A stretch of 64,000 nt of DNA from Adiantum capillus-veneris (lineage: Eukaryota; Streptophyta; Polypodiopsida; Polypodiales; Pteridaceae): contig CM043944.1 of the NCBI GenBank assembly GCA_014529385.2, forward strand, positions 73,582,884 through 73,646,883. The letters are read 5' to 3'. This document shows positions 33,901 through 45,476 of this stretch, piece after piece (position 1 is the first letter of the stretch; each line of letters opens with the position of its first letter). Both the position numbers and the translations under genes were made by a program. Below the pieces are notes generated by a model. That model searched no databases. It was not told the DNA's origin and worked only from the letters and a program-made list of their open reading frames with translations.

Positions 33901-35240
33901 AGAGAGGCCACTTGGTTGGGAGTAGGCCTCATGTTTCTTGGGGTCCCATGGCAGCAGGTCCAGCGCGCTCTCTAGGTGACTGGCTAGAGTTTACAGGTTT
34001 GTCAGAGGAGGTGCAGGCTGTCCAGCTACAGGGCATGAGAGGGGTTCAGAGCATGTGTCAGGACATCTCAGAGTCATTTCCAGCTGAGTGGCTCACGCCT
34101 CTCGAGCTAGTAGCACCCCGGTGGATGGGAGCCTTCACACGACTGGAGGTTCTCATTTCAGTCAGGGCTTGCTCAGAGACTGTCCAAGCCCTGTTCTTTG
34201 AGCTTCAGGGTGGGGGACGTTTACAGCGAGTTGCAGTCAAGGCCCCGCAGGTAGCAGAGTGCTGTTTCCAGAGGATCCAAGTTGTGGGCATATGTGGGAG
34301 GACTTGCGTCAGAGACCCTGACCCAGCAGATCTTGAGACAGGACACTGGAGGCTATGGGCTTGTGAGTGCTGTCCACTGGCACGAGTATAGTGGGATCCT
34401 CTCTTCTCCAGACCACCCAGGAGTCCCTTTCTTTCAGTACACTGTTCGGCTTGGACGTCATATACCTACAGCACAGAGAGAGGCCCGCCCCGCTGCAGCA
34501 CGTCATTGGCAGGAGGAGGGCCTCATAGTTGAGTTCTTGGCAGCTTTTCGGTAGAGGCTGTGGGACTCCAGACAGCCGAGGCGCATCACTTTGTTCCACT
34601 GGTTGGTTGCACACAGAGCCACAGCAGTAGGGAGCTGGCTTGTGCATAGTGGTCTCTCGGCCGCATGTACAGCCTGTGACCAGTTGGTGGAGAGTCAGCG
34701 ACAGTGTCTTTGGGACTGTCCCTCGGCCCAACAGGTGTGGCTACGAGTTCTTCGGCTGATGCCTGCCCTCTCCACGGCTCGACGGTACACTTGGGGGACA
34801 GCGGCTTGGTCCACCCTCACGGGCCTGGCACTTCAGTTTGAGCTATCTTCCACCAGCAGGATGATAGTGATACAGGGGGGCGACCTACACTCCAGCCTGC
34901 TACAGACCTTACTCCACAGGAGTGGTGCAGTGAGAGAGAGGAGTGTTGGGAGCTCATGAGCGGCCTAACTCTCTGGTTCATCTGGCGGGCCCGTTGTTTT
35001 CGCATCTTTGAGGCTCGCCTTGTGCCACCAGCAGAGACTGTTCGTGACTTTTGGCTAGAGCTGATCCATACTCTCAGAGGACACCTTGAGGGACTACAAG
35101 GCAGCTCCGACCGCATGCGGGAGCGCCGCGAGGCTTTCCTTCGACTTTGGTGCCCTGGGCCTTTCTACACCATGGTCCAGGGGGTGCTCAGATGGCACTA
35201 TTGTCCACCTGTGTGGCTTTTTCCTCCTCCCATCTCTTGA
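30925..35240 (+). pseudogene. LINE-1 ORF2: endonuclease, reverse transcriptase, zinc-binding domain
   Basis: ORF2 starts MRIVSWNVKGLGG, the usual opening of an APE-type endonuclease, and meets a stop after 17 codons. Further EN motifs are LLMLQEHH, VGGDFNMLEDP and FSDHAPLILT. RT motifs are IYLIPKEG, WRPITILNSAYKILAKALS, TGFVKERSILDNI, LLLDFEK (catalytic Asp) and AEFADDSALYLEG (catalytic DD), all present. A one-base insertion in the codons after DFEK near 32758 changes frame just past the first catalytic site. The C-terminal region (34590-34760) resembles zf-RVT, with CTACDQLVESQRQCLWDC; the usual His is Gln. Other breaks lie near 31380, 31857, 32311 and 33434. The protein would nick target DNA and copy its own RNA there. 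Confidence 0.85.
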
Positions 35241-35375
35241 TTTAGCCCCATTGTATATATGCTGTTTTTTCATTGGGAGAGTCTCCCCATCATGCTTGTT
35301 GTAGCCCTCTCTTGCAGAGGTGGATGTAGCCCTATGGGAAGTTTTCATTAACTAATAGAAGGATCTTTTTCTCGA

Positions 35376-35386
35376 AAAAAAAAAAG
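35376..35386 (+). other. Poly(A) tail of LINE-1
   Basis: Eleven or so A residues close the GC-rich element, as expected for a 3' end made by target-primed reverse transcription. Confidence 0.8.
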
Positions 35387-35471
35387 ATATTTACTTTAAT
35401 AGTGCCAAAATGGATGCATTACTCCAAGCACAACGATTTTCGAGGTTAAGAATAAGAAAACTCGCTCTCAA

Positions 35472-35750
35472 TCATGACAAATTTGCACCTTCGTAGATTT
35501 TCTCAAGCGCTTCCGCTCTAAGAAAACTTTCGCTATTACAGGCTTCACTTTCTTCGCACCATTCGTGAATAAAATCATCCATTCCATCATCGTCATCAAA
35601 AACATCATTTGCTTTGTCAAAATGCGAACCATATAGTTTCTTTAATCTCTCATAGATGGTTGGATCACTCTTACAAAGGAGTTTCATGCACTCAATTGAC
35701 ATACAGTGAGATGCCATGAGAAGGTAGACGCACATCATTTTCAGCATCAT
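35472..35750 (-). CDS. Small unassigned minus-strand frame
   Basis: This 92-codon frame is acidic in the middle (NDVFDDDDGMDDFIHEW) and ends ALEKIYEGANLS. The composition looks protein-like rather than random, but no family is recognised. It may be a fragment of a transposon protein or of a decayed host gene. Confidence 0.3.
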   Translation of the reverse strand: MMLKMMCVYLLMASHCMSIECMKLLCKSDPTIYERLKKLYGSHFDKANDVFDDDDGMDDFIHEWCEESEACNSESFLRAEALEKIYEGANLS

Positions 35751-35939
35751 ACTCTAGAACCTATCACATAAGACACAATTATAAGCATTCTATATACAAA
35801 AATCAAACTTCATATTTTGTAAACATACTTAGCATTTATGAAGGAAACAAATTGATTAAGCAAAAAACCAACTAGTATCAAGTAGATTTTAAAATTTTAC
35901 ATAATCCACAAGTGCACATTTCTTGTATACACGATTAGA

Positions 35940-37030
35940 TTCAATCTAGAGATGGAGGTGCTCTTTCTAGCCTATGAAATTTGTAAGTCACTAGTAGTTT
36001 ATCACCGGCACGTAATGATCTAATGGAATTTACAAGAATGTATCTTGGAACATCTCTGCTCGTGTATTCCGGTTCATGCCCATTTTTCAAATTCCGCAAA
36101 TGTGCAATTGGTTCTTGCATTCCTTCCTTGACTATTATTAATTAAGCCGACTATGTTTCCATGTGTATATGGTCTGCCATGTATATAAATTCTTTGAATT
36201 TCTGCATGAGTAATGCCTCTATCATAAAGAGATTATGCATTGAGATACAAACTTTAAGTGGTCATGCTATGGATATAGCACGCCAATTGGTGCCAAGGAC
36301 TACATCCATATTTGGGTCCACAAAAGCACATAAGGGTCACCTCTGAATGTGGTGGGACTTGTAGATTTTGTGCAATGAATAGGCCACGTCTTCCATTCAA
36401 AAGGCTAGAAGGAGCTATCATCATGTAACGAGCACTCCAAAAGCTAAAAACGTCTCCATCTCTAGGAAAATATCTTCCATGCTATCCCCCATAGTGTCTG
36501 TGATTATATGTCTACACTAAAGACAATACACAATTGGGCAATGCATAATCTCCACAAGTATCGCTCTCAAGGCCAGGAGGCAAAGGTTGTTGCAAGACGT
36601 CCATTTGCAACTCTTGGATTGCATGACCATGTCGTGTGTGAGAATGACGAGCATCTTGGTCATATATGGTATCCTTATCATCAACTAGAGATGCATGTCC
36701 CTACATGTGAAATATTATTCATATTATTGACATAATTAGCTATAAGAATCTAAATAAATATATATTAGAATAAAGAATACTAACCATAGATTGATCCCAG
36801 TGTGGGAGCGTTGGTGCATGAACATAAACACCCCAATCCACCTCATGTGAACGACATTGGAATCACGGCCTTTGATGTAAGCCTCGACATCCATAGCACC
36901 AATATGGAATCCATTCCTCTTCATAATAAACTGAAGTCGCTCTCTTTGAAGGCTCTTCATGTCCCATCGTATGAGAGTGGTATCCATGGCTATAATATGG
37001 AGGCAATGGAGTACGAGAGTAATCTGAATT
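35940..37030 (-). pseudogene. Unassigned protein-like fragments, minus strand
   Basis: Protein-like pieces appear on the minus strand. One ends at a stop near 35942 and reads MQEPIAHLRNLKNGHEPEYT, continuing RDVPRYILVNSIRSLRAGDK. Others lie near 36230-36350 and 36800-37000 (RERLQFIMKRNGFHIGAMDV). They are not joined by one frame and match no family I know. They may be exons of a decayed gene or a DNA-transposon protein. Confidence 0.25.
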
Positions 37031-37074
37031 TGTATTAAAAAAAAGAAGTTAAATTTAATTTTAATAATATATAT

Positions 37075-37084
<10 letters not shown>

Positions 37085-37160
<76 letters not shown>

Positions 37161-37175
37161 TGTGTGTGTGTGTGT
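37085..37175. repeat. (AT)n microsatellite followed by (GT)n
   Basis: A long pure AT run to about 37157 passes into a short GT run; ATAC-type repeats continue on both sides. Ile/Tyr polymer frames here are artefacts. Confidence 0.9.
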
Positions 37176-37309
37176 ACATACATGCATACAAACATAGATA
37201 TATACTTATTTACATACAAATACATGTATATGTGTGTGTGTCTGTACATACATACATAAATTTTTACATACAAATGTACATTGTTTCCTCTTGTTGTGAA
37301 CACAAACAT

Positions 37310-37990
37310 GCAGTATGAGAGACCTTTGGGATTCCATGAGGAGTGATGGACCCACTTTTGATGGGAGATGAGATTACGGATAGCATTCCCACAGCAAAAA
37401 GTATGTCAATTTATAATTTTAATTTCTAATTAAATTTACTTATGTATTTCACCTATAGTGTAACTTTAATATCATTTTTTTTTCAATGAATGCAATGTAG
37501 GAGATAGTACAAGCTAGAGTGACGAGCGGCCACACATTCCACTTAGGTTGCATGGACAAGGATGGCTTCATAGCCACTTTCGTAAGTATATATTTGTTTT
37601 GTACAACTTTGGATTTGTTTTGTACAAACCAAAGATTACGGTCGACCTCCGAATCCAGCAGAGATCGAGATGGCAACATACCAAGGATACAGAGCCTTGC
37701 AGCACATCCTTCCACCAGCACACCCTTTTGTGAGTAATATTTGAAACTTTGAGTTATCTATTTAAGTTAAAATAATTTTCAAATAGTTTTTATTTGTTAA
37801 TGGATTTAATATAACTTTTATGAATATAGGAGGCCCACGACGAGAGACATCTTGAGCTTGTAAAAGGGTAGGAGATAGACGAGGAGTGGGCATGCGCTGC
37901 AGCGTCTTCACACGCTGGGGAACAGACTTCACATGCTGGGGGACAAGAGGATCATTTGGACATGTTTGACACTAATACATACCCATAATG
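37310..37990 (+). pseudogene. Possible exon-like fragments, unassigned
   Basis: Open segments such as ARVTSGHTFHLGCMDKDGF (37507 on), NPAEIEMATYQGYRALQHIL (37655 on) and EEWACAAASSHAGEQTSHAG (37880 on) are separated by AT-rich stretches that begin with GTAAGT- or GTGAGT-like and end with AG-like sites. This is compatible with a small intron-containing gene or its remnant. No family is recognised. Confidence 0.25.
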
Positions 37991-38372
37991 GCATTTAGAT
38001 AGATGATCATGTTTGGATATTGACATTGTGTATATACAGACACTGATTATCTATATATTCAGTCTGCTTCAGTCAATTCTAATCTACTTACATCTGCTTA
38101 TAATATAGTATTGTTAAGTTTGTTCATTAACATTTAGTTTATTTCAATCGTTTTTGTTTATACTGTCAAGTTTTTCCATTCATGTTTAGTTTATTTCAAT
38201 CATTTTTGTGTAATTGCATAGTATCAAGGAAGAAAAGACCATACCGTGATCATTCATACTTTTGAATTTGTGTTCACATAAATTCATTCACCGGTTGTCT
38301 TTTTATTGTAGTGTATGTAGAGCGCTCCCAAATGTGTAATTTTTGCTTCAAATCTTGTTGTTGAGCGCGAGA

Positions 38373-38373
<1 letters not shown>

Positions 38374-38463
<90 letters not shown>
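38374..38463. repeat. (GA)n microsatellite
   Basis: More than 40 GA units, preceded by GCGAGAGCGCGCGC. Confidence 0.95.
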
Positions 38464-38468
<5 letters not shown>

Positions 38469-40612
38469 AGAAGAAGAATAAGAAGAAGAAGAGAATTTTA
38501 ACATCGTAAGAAACTATTCCAAGAGACCTTGAAGATCTATCCGATGAAAGCCTTGTGTGTGTTTAAGTATGAAAAATCCCTTCATAATTGAACCATACTT
38601 AGACAATTGTATTAAATAAATAATATTTTAAAACAAAATGTCATAAACCCCAATTAACATTTCATATACAGCAATACAACATTCTGTATCTAAGGGTAAT
38701 ACGGTTATTTAGATCAGAAATTTGATCTCTGATCATTACAAATTGATACCTTAATGTTGTATCTCTGTGTGTCCACCCTTTGGGATGAGCTTCCACTACA
38801 TCTACATGGAGAAGGATCCAGCTGTTACCTGCATCCATACAAAAACATTGAATTAGAACTGGCTATGTTTGTGCGGTTTACAGGTGTCAACACGGGATCC
38901 AGTTGTCATCCATGTCACACCTGTAGACCTAGTTTACAGCTTACCCTTAGGATTGACTATTAAGTTAAGATTTCAAGTAAGATAACCTCTAAATGTATAT
39001 GCATGTGTAACCCAATACTCACCAAGCTCTCTCAAAAAACTATTAGTGTCGATTACCATATATGATGCAAATACATATGTATTTCTGAGTTATCTATTAA
39101 TGTAGAGCACCTGGAAAAAATCGGACAGCACCTCCTTTGTAATTAGAGTAGTATTTTCAAAAAACTCAGTTTATACCATCTCCCAACGAGATCCTCCATA
39201 GGAGGTTTACGGCTTCAAGAACTAACATATATCTCATGTATCAAAACCTAGCAGTATATCACATGTTACTAGCTCAAAAATATGGTAGCATCCTCAAAAC
39301 ATATTAGAGACTGATGTACTTTGCAAGTGATTCCTTTTGAACCTCCTATCATATTATATATATTCAATCATGAATGAGAATCAATAGTCTTCACGAACCC
39401 ATCAGTATCACGGTTTTTCAGTTTATGTAATTTCAATCACCATGCTAGAATACGAATGCAATGTCTATACCCTTTCCACCAATTATCTCAATAAAAGCTA
39501 AGTGTTTATCCGTTGTTCCAAACCATTGGTTTTTTGTAAGCAAACCTAACCAATTTTGGTCATCAGTGAGTATGATAAGTAAATATGATAAATGGGGTTT
39601 AACCCAAAAAATTGACCCTTTTAGTATGATAAATGAGGTTTGACCCTTTAAGTTAGTACGATAAATGGGGTTTGACCAAATTTTGACAGGGTTTTGTTTG
39701 TATTTTGGGGAAATTTTCAAAAGAAACAGTATACACCATCTCCTCAAGAGACCCTACCCAGTAGGTTTGAGGCTACGAGATAACCTACTAGCAAATATCC
39801 CGTGTAACATGCATCATACTTAATGAAGACTCATCCCAGTATCATCCATTAAAGTCAAGATCAAAAAGTATAATTATAAGGTTATCTGCCTAAATTAGCC
39901 TTCAGTTTATGTCAGATATCTTCATCCCAGCTAGGTCATTCAACCAATAGAAAGTGTGCTATATTTTAAAGGTCTCAGTTATCCTTGATCTTGTTAGTCT
40001 ATGTCATGCCATTTTATGGCCATATGTGATTTAAAACATCCTCGATAAGCAATGCTTTTCAACAGTCTATTAGAATAGTTTGTACCATCGTGAATATGCA
40101 CTAATACCATCCCACAACCAGCAGTACAATCTCCGAACTCACAATATAGCATTCAACAATCACAAAATGTCCTTGAAAGAGATTAAAAATTATAACACAT
40201 AGGTTCTAGTTTATTTTATTTGTTAGGTCAAGCTTGATGTTTAAAAAATAGATTGAAGAAATACCAAAAAAATTATTGATATAATCATGTCCAAATTCTA
40301 AGCAGGTGCCAAGGCACCCTCCTGTGGTCTGCATCCTGTTCCATGAAGTTGACTATGTATTCTGTAACAAAATTGACAGATGGGCTACCGAGTATGGTCG
40401 TCCTTCATCATAGCCAAAGAGCCAGCATGTCGTCCATTGAATGTCTTCATTCGAGGACTGTCCACGATCCTGCGAGGACTGTCCATGCAAGCAGGGCACC
40501 AGGGTATGGCAAAGAGAAATATCACTTGTATGTGTGTGTGAATGTGTGTGTGTGGGTATGGCATACCATATCATGCACAATGTACAGAGATACCGAAAAG
40601 AAAACGCACCAT
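38464..40612. other. AT-rich spacer
   Basis: No gene is recognised. A phrase of about 40 bp built on ATGATAAATGGGGTTTGACC is repeated three times at 39571-39676. A looser repeat (ACCATCTCC, then GAGG, then GGTTT) recurs near 39175 and 39735. Confidence 0.5.
39571..39676. repeat. Imperfect triplication of about 40 bp
   Basis: Three copies of a unit containing GATAAATGGGGTTTGACC, or variants with GAGG, follow each other. Confidence 0.75.
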
Positions 40613-40629
40613 GTTGTGTGTGTGTGTGT

Positions 40630-40725
<96 letters not shown>

Positions 40726-40730
40726 GTGCG

Positions 40731-40767
<37 letters not shown>
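40613..40767. repeat. (TG)n microsatellite, about 155 bp
   Basis: Almost pure TG with three TGCG interruptions near 40720-40740. All long open frames over it on both strands are low-complexity artefacts. Confidence 0.95.
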
Positions 40768-40768
<1 letters not shown>

Positions 40769-41705
40769 GGAGACGATACCTGGTATATCAGCAATTTCAA
40801 GGAAGGAGATGCACAATAATGTCTAGCGAGACTGAGTTGGGACAGGGATGTTTTGGCAGAGCCGCGTGATTGAATACCAAGCGGTTTTCTTTCTTTGTGC
40901 GACATAAGCCATATTGAATCCAAGCTTTATGTGATAAGAAGAGTCTTACGACTTTATCTACATATAAAGGGGGAGAGAGAGAGAGAGAGAGAGAGATAGA
41001 TCATGGTTTGCAGTAAAAGATCCTACATGTGAACAATTGCACCACATTTAAGACTCTGCATGTGCAAAACAAAATCTACAGCTTTAATGTTGTTTCTTAT
41101 GAAAAACACCTCGTATATAGCTCACAAAGGGGGGTGGGTTCCCCAAATTTAAGATAGCTAGCTTAGTAGGTTGAAAAAAGAAAGCATCCATGTGCAGTTT
41201 AAAGCCAAAGAAAACATTCCCATGCGTAGTTATGAGGCCAAATAGGCAGCTGAGGGAGGGAGTTATAAGGGCTCATGCTGGGTTGGTGTACCTATGCACA
41301 ACCACATAAATCTTTCCCAAGAATATAAACTTGATTAAGCCAGCCAACTACCAATCATGCAAGCATATATGTGTGCGCACTAATGTAATTCAAAGCCAAC
41401 CGGAGGGGACCCAGCTAACTTCCTTATAGAGAAATCATGTCCTTCCGAGTAAATGCAAGTGTTATCCCCGAGATAGTTCTGGATGAGATTATGATCCTTA
41501 CTGTGTGTAACAACCACCTTATTGATAGTATTAAGCATGTGAGCGTCCATGCATGCCTTGGACCAATAGGATGCAAATGTGTGTTATGTTGTCAAGTTAA
41601 AGGTGGGTGCGTCTACTAGCAGACTTGAGGGGGAATTCAAGGCCTCCTATATTCAAAGGGCCATTATCATGTATAATAATCCGGCCATTATCTGTTACCC
41701 AAATA

Positions 41706-41707
<2 letters not shown>
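40768..41707. other. Spacer with a short (GA)n tract
   Basis: A (GA)n tract lies at about 40974-40996. Otherwise no gene or element is recognised. Confidence 0.5.

Positions 41708-41771
<64 letters not shown>
41708..41771. repeat. (TG)n microsatellite
   Basis: About 31 TG units. Confidence 0.95.
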
Positions 41772-41772
<1 letters not shown>

Positions 41773-41869
41773 ATGGGTCATTATTTTCCAAATTGAACAA
41801 GTTACGGATAAAGTATACCAATGCATTAAAGATTTAGCTATAGCCGGACAAGGTTTAATACAGACCCCT

Positions 41870-42103
41870 GCCGTCCAGATATCGAGAGCGAGATTACCAA
41901 AGAGGAAAGAAGTCAGCCAAGGGTTAGTCAGGGAATTGTCATCTAGATAAGTGTGTGCGTGTGTACTCCATCTCGGCACGGGAGAATCATCTTATTACCA
42001 AGTTAGTGTAGTGCCTCCATCTTAGCACAGAAGATAGCGAGAATGAGATTACCAAAGAAGGAACAAGTCGGCCAAGGTTTAGTCCAAGAATTGTCAACTA
42101 GAT

Positions 42104-42110
<7 letters not shown>
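41870..42110. repeat. Direct repeat, offset about 155 bp
   Basis: GAGATTACCAAAGA, a GTC(A/G)GCCAAGG block and AACTAGATAAGTGTGTG-type ends occur at 41890-41955 and again at 42045-42110, with substitutions. The second copy ends in the next TG microsatellite. Confidence 0.8.

Positions 42111-42168
<58 letters not shown>
42107..42168. repeat. Compound (TG)n(GA)n microsatellite
   Basis: A pure TG run switches directly to a pure GA run. Confidence 0.95.
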
Positions 42169-42172
<4 letters not shown>

Positions 42173-42231
42173 TTGGTAATTAAGCATAAAAATGGTCCCC
42201 CAGCAAATATGTGCTTAAAAAAACAAAATAG

Positions 42232-42558
42232 CATCATTTAAGGGACGTATTTAACAGTACGTCGCTTAAACGACGCCCAAAAATGGTTATTATTTGCGTT
42301 GCATAAGCAATGAAGGGCATCGCATACGCGACACCAAATTGTGTCACTTATACGACACCCAAAAATGGTTATGATTTGCGTCGCATAAGCGATGATGGGC
42401 GTCGCATACGCAACACCAAATTGTGTCGCTTATACGACACTTTTGTGTCACTATGAGTGTTGCATATGCAACAATTCTATAGTGACATTATTAGCAACGC
42501 TATTTTTGTCGCTTATGCAACACAAAAGTGTCCCTAGTGACAAAGCGTCCTAGTAGTG
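42232..42558 (-). mobile_element. CACTA (En/Spm-like) terminus with subterminal repeats
   Basis: Read on the minus strand from 42558 the sequence begins CACTACTAGGACGCTTTG, a typical CACTA-superfamily terminus. Inside lie repeated hairpin-like motifs (GTCGCTTAT, TCGCATAAGCGA, CGCATACGCGACA) arranged in an 82-bp tandem unit (CGACGCCCAAAAATGG at 42271, CGACACCCAAAAATGG at 42353, third partial copy at 42435). Dense short subterminal repeats are characteristic of this superfamily as transposase-binding sites. The opposite end was not found, so this is a truncated copy or one whose other end has decayed. Confidence 0.55.
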
Positions 42559-43849
42559 ATCCCTTCACCGGTGGCGGTATTGACAGTGATGATGTGGAAC
42601 TTGTCGCCCTCTATGAGCCATAGGACCCCAATTTTTTGAAGGCAAACCCACCCCAACCCCACCCACCCACCCACTAGCGACCGCTAGGGAGAGGGAGAGA
42701 ATTCTTGAAATATAGAAAGAAAGGTGGAGCCTTCGAGATCATTAGAGGCACTAGTGATGTCCCTAGTGCTCGCGGCTCAAGAGAGAGAGAAGTTGTAAAT
42801 TTGTAAAGTTAAAGGACACCGCCATCTTCAAAAAATGCCACATCGAGCCAGTAATAAGTGGACCAATGAGATCAAAGTGGCTAAAAGTGTATTAGTACCT
42901 AATAAGTTTTATTATCATTTTGGGGGATTTGGGAGCCGTTGGGGTTTGCAGAGAGGTTTTTTCTTGATAGAGGAGCGTGCATATCAAACCCGTGCAGTGT
43001 CTTTCTCGAAGCTAGCCATAGTTTTGGCATGGTGATATTGTAAATGGTTTTTTGAAGCAAGGTGAGGCCCATAATGCCCTGTTTCGTGTCGTTTTCCCCT
43101 TCTCTTTCTCTTGCTCTCCACAAAACCTGCGGTGTTTGTGTAAAGAGAGTGATATAGAGATAGTATGTGTGTTGCGAGGGTTGAGATGAACCATAATGGT
43201 GTGTGGGTATGATGTGGTGCTCTTGTTGGGTGTGTGTGCACTGGAGTGTGTGTAAACAGTGATCTAGTTTTTATGAGGACAGGGTGTTGTGAATTCTTTG
43301 AGCTATAGGGAGGTAGTTGTGTTATGTTTCAAGTGTGTTTCACATTCCCCCTTTCCATTTTCTGGTGCCCCCCACTAAGGAGCGTAGCATTTCTCCTAGG
43401 TTGACAAAAAAGCACATTTTTTTGTGCTAGAAAGCATAGCAACATAATGTTAAGTATGGAGCCTAATTCACCCTTGTACTTTTTAGTCTTAAAAATGCAC
43501 ATTTTTAAGGCCCTCGTTATTAGGAAATCCATGGTGCGTAAGAAAAAATCACTCGTCGGAAAACCAAAAATTCATGCCCTCTCTTGGATTGAAACACCTT
43601 TTCTCCAGAATATTATGGCCGGACGGTGGCCCAAAAGTGATCTGAAAACGACCGGTCAGTTGGCCGGTGGTCGGAAGTCAATGGCCGATGGCCGGCGGAT
43701 GGAATTCTTTGGCCGGCGGTGGCCGAATTCAATGGCCGGTGACCAATTTTTAGGCAAACTTGTCTTCTCAAGGCGGCCACACATGGGCGCATTGGAGAGT
43801 CCAACTTGGACTTGTCTACACAAGGGCAGTTACACATCACTCTCTCACG
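42559..43849. other. Spacer without recognisable genes
   Basis: Contains a GGCCGG-rich patch at about 43615-43745. The 162-codon frame at 43447-43935 crosses it and has no known motif. Confidence 0.45.
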
Positions 43850-44077
43850 AGAGAGGTAAACCCTTTTGGCCTATAAATGAGGCCTCTTCTACACACAAAA
43901 TGCATTGTGAAGTTGATGAAGCAAGGTGCATGTGAGGTGGTGAGAGTGAAGCAAGGAGGGAGCTCCATTAAGGGTATAATCCCTTTCTAACTTACTTCTA
44001 GTTTGAAGTACTAAAGCCATTGAGTGGATGCTTTCCTGTGGATGTAGCCCACATTGGGTGAGCCACGTATATCATGT

Positions 44078-44145
<68 letters not shown>

Positions 44146-44250
44146 ATCTCTAATCTCTAATCTCTAATCTCTCGTGTGAAAATTATCTCTCTCCCTTAAG
44201 TAAACTACTCTAATATCTACTTAGCTACCTCCTATTTCCTAACACATAAA
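43850..44250 (+). repeat. LTR-like leader with TATA box and U5-type motif
   Basis: CTATAAATGAGG near 43870 looks like a TATA box. About 165 bp downstream is GTGGATGTAGCCCACATTGG followed by GTGAGCCACGTATATC, which resembles the GTGGATGTAG...CCACGTA motif seen near the R-U5 part of many plant copia-type LTRs. A long (CT)n run follows at 44079-44143, then four ATCTCTA units. It may be the 5' LTR of element C or an older solo LTR; no partner copy was seen. Confidence 0.4.
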
Positions 44251-45474
44251 GCTATGGACTGATTTTCACAGGCAAGGAGAATCCAAACGAGTGGATTCTA
44301 GATTTTGAGATGTACATGCTATCACTCCATATGCCTAACAAGTATAGCAAGATGTAGACTTTTCCATTGGTAATGTGTGATAAAGCTAAGGTGTGGTTTG
44401 AAACTTTGGAAGGCAAGGCAAGGCATGCATGGCTGGCTCTACGGATGCGGTTTTGCATGAGTTTTGCAAGGAGGCATCTTTAATTGAATTGGATGCGAAG
44501 CTGGAATCTCTTAAGCAAGATGTAAGTGAAGATTTCAAAAATTTTCTTGATCATTTTGCGGCATGTTGGGCAGAATTGACGGCAGCCATGCAATTGGCTA
44601 ATGGCGAGTATTTGAAGTTGGATAAATTTATGGCGTGCTTGCATCCCAAGGTGCGAGAAAAGGTGGACCTGGAAAGCCCCCGAGAATTATAATGGCACAG
44701 TAGAAATTGCATGGTTAAAGAGCAGTAAGATTAAGAAGAAGATCAAGCAGGGCGTGATATGCTATGAGATGGTGGTGCCTACTCAATCGCAAAGTCCTCG
44801 TGATGTTGTCCAAGATGAGAATCACAGGAATCAAGGTATGGCAACTGTTACACAGCATTGGGTACGTACAATCCAGGATTTGTCTGAGTAGATAGAGGAG
44901 TTGTGGTTAAGTGTGATGGATAGGGATTAGCCAAGAGAAGGAAGAGGTAGGACAAGGTCTTTGCCTGGCCGATGCTATAACTGTGGGGAAGAGGGTCATT
45001 ATGCTCTAGATTGTCCATATCCGCCTAGGGAAAGAGGAGGTATATACTTGTTGTTTGATAGAGACAAAGGGCAAGGGAAGTTTAATGGTCAAAGGGAGCA
45101 GCAAGTTGAGAATCATGTCTCGCTAGCTGCCTAAGATAATGGTGAGGTTCTTAGGGTACATATTATTAGGCTAGACAAGAAGGACATGGATATTTTGGCT
45201 GACAAAATCACAAGAGGTGAAAGGGAAACAGAGACTAGGTGAGAAACCAAAGCTCGCAAAGGCAAGGAGAAGGTGTATGAAGGTAGAGAGCAGCTAGAGA
45301 CTAGCAAGAGGAGAAGACATTGCAAAATCAAGCAGGAGGAATTTTAACTTGGGTGTGGTCATCCAAATTATGATATGGTAAGTGATGTTCAAAGTCAAAG
45401 AGTTAACCATTTGAAACCCAAGCTAAGAAGGTAGTGGTCCACAAGTGTTAGGACCAGGCTTTTGAGGGTTGAAG
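44251..45474 (+). pseudogene. gag of element C
   Basis: The capsid core begins FTGKENPNEWILDFEMYML near 44266, followed by a stop and, after a frameshift near 44430, an open piece (44429-44692) with LDHFAACWAELTAAMQLANG and CLHPKVREKVDL. A CCHC zinc knuckle CYNCGEEGHYALDC lies at about 44971-45015. The basic tail (SKRRRHCKIKQEE) carries stops. This is the usual order for a plant Ty3/gypsy gag that packages element RNA. It is cut off by the nested chromovirus LTR at 45477. Confidence 0.75.
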
Positions 45475-45476
45475 GT

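Larger units (their letters stand above)
30100..35386 (+). mobile_element. L1-like LINE (LINE-1), GC-rich, near full length
   Basis: The element carries an ORF1, an ORF2 with endonuclease, RT and a C-terminal zinc-binding domain, a short 3' untranslated region and a poly(A) run at about 35376-35386. Base composition changes abruptly from AT-rich flanks to GC-rich DNA near 30110 and back at the poly(A). No clear target-site duplication was found by eye. It contains only a handful of frameshifts and stops over 5 kb, so it is younger than most elements here. Confidence 0.85.

Noticed and set aside
33511-34391. Independent host genes suggested by overlapping frames
   Set aside because: They lie between the RT and zf-RVT parts of LINE-1 and share its composition; they are the ORF2 C-terminal region in shifted frames and antisense shadows.
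36736-37309. Minus-strand frames rich in Ile-Tyr
   Set aside because: They are created by the (AT)n and (ATAC)n tracts; only the outer part near 36800-37000 looks protein-like and is mentioned as an unassigned fragment.
40343-40923. Several open frames of 75-158 codons on both strands
   Set aside because: They run through a (TG)n microsatellite and encode only Cys-Val or His-Thr polymers.
42232-42558. CRISPR-like or tRNA-like repeat array
   Set aside because: Repeats are imperfect, adjacent without unique spacers, in plant DNA, and end in a CACTA terminus.
43447-43935. 162-codon plus-strand frame
   Set aside because: It crosses a GGCCGG-rich patch, shows no domain and no conserved composition; judged a chance frame.
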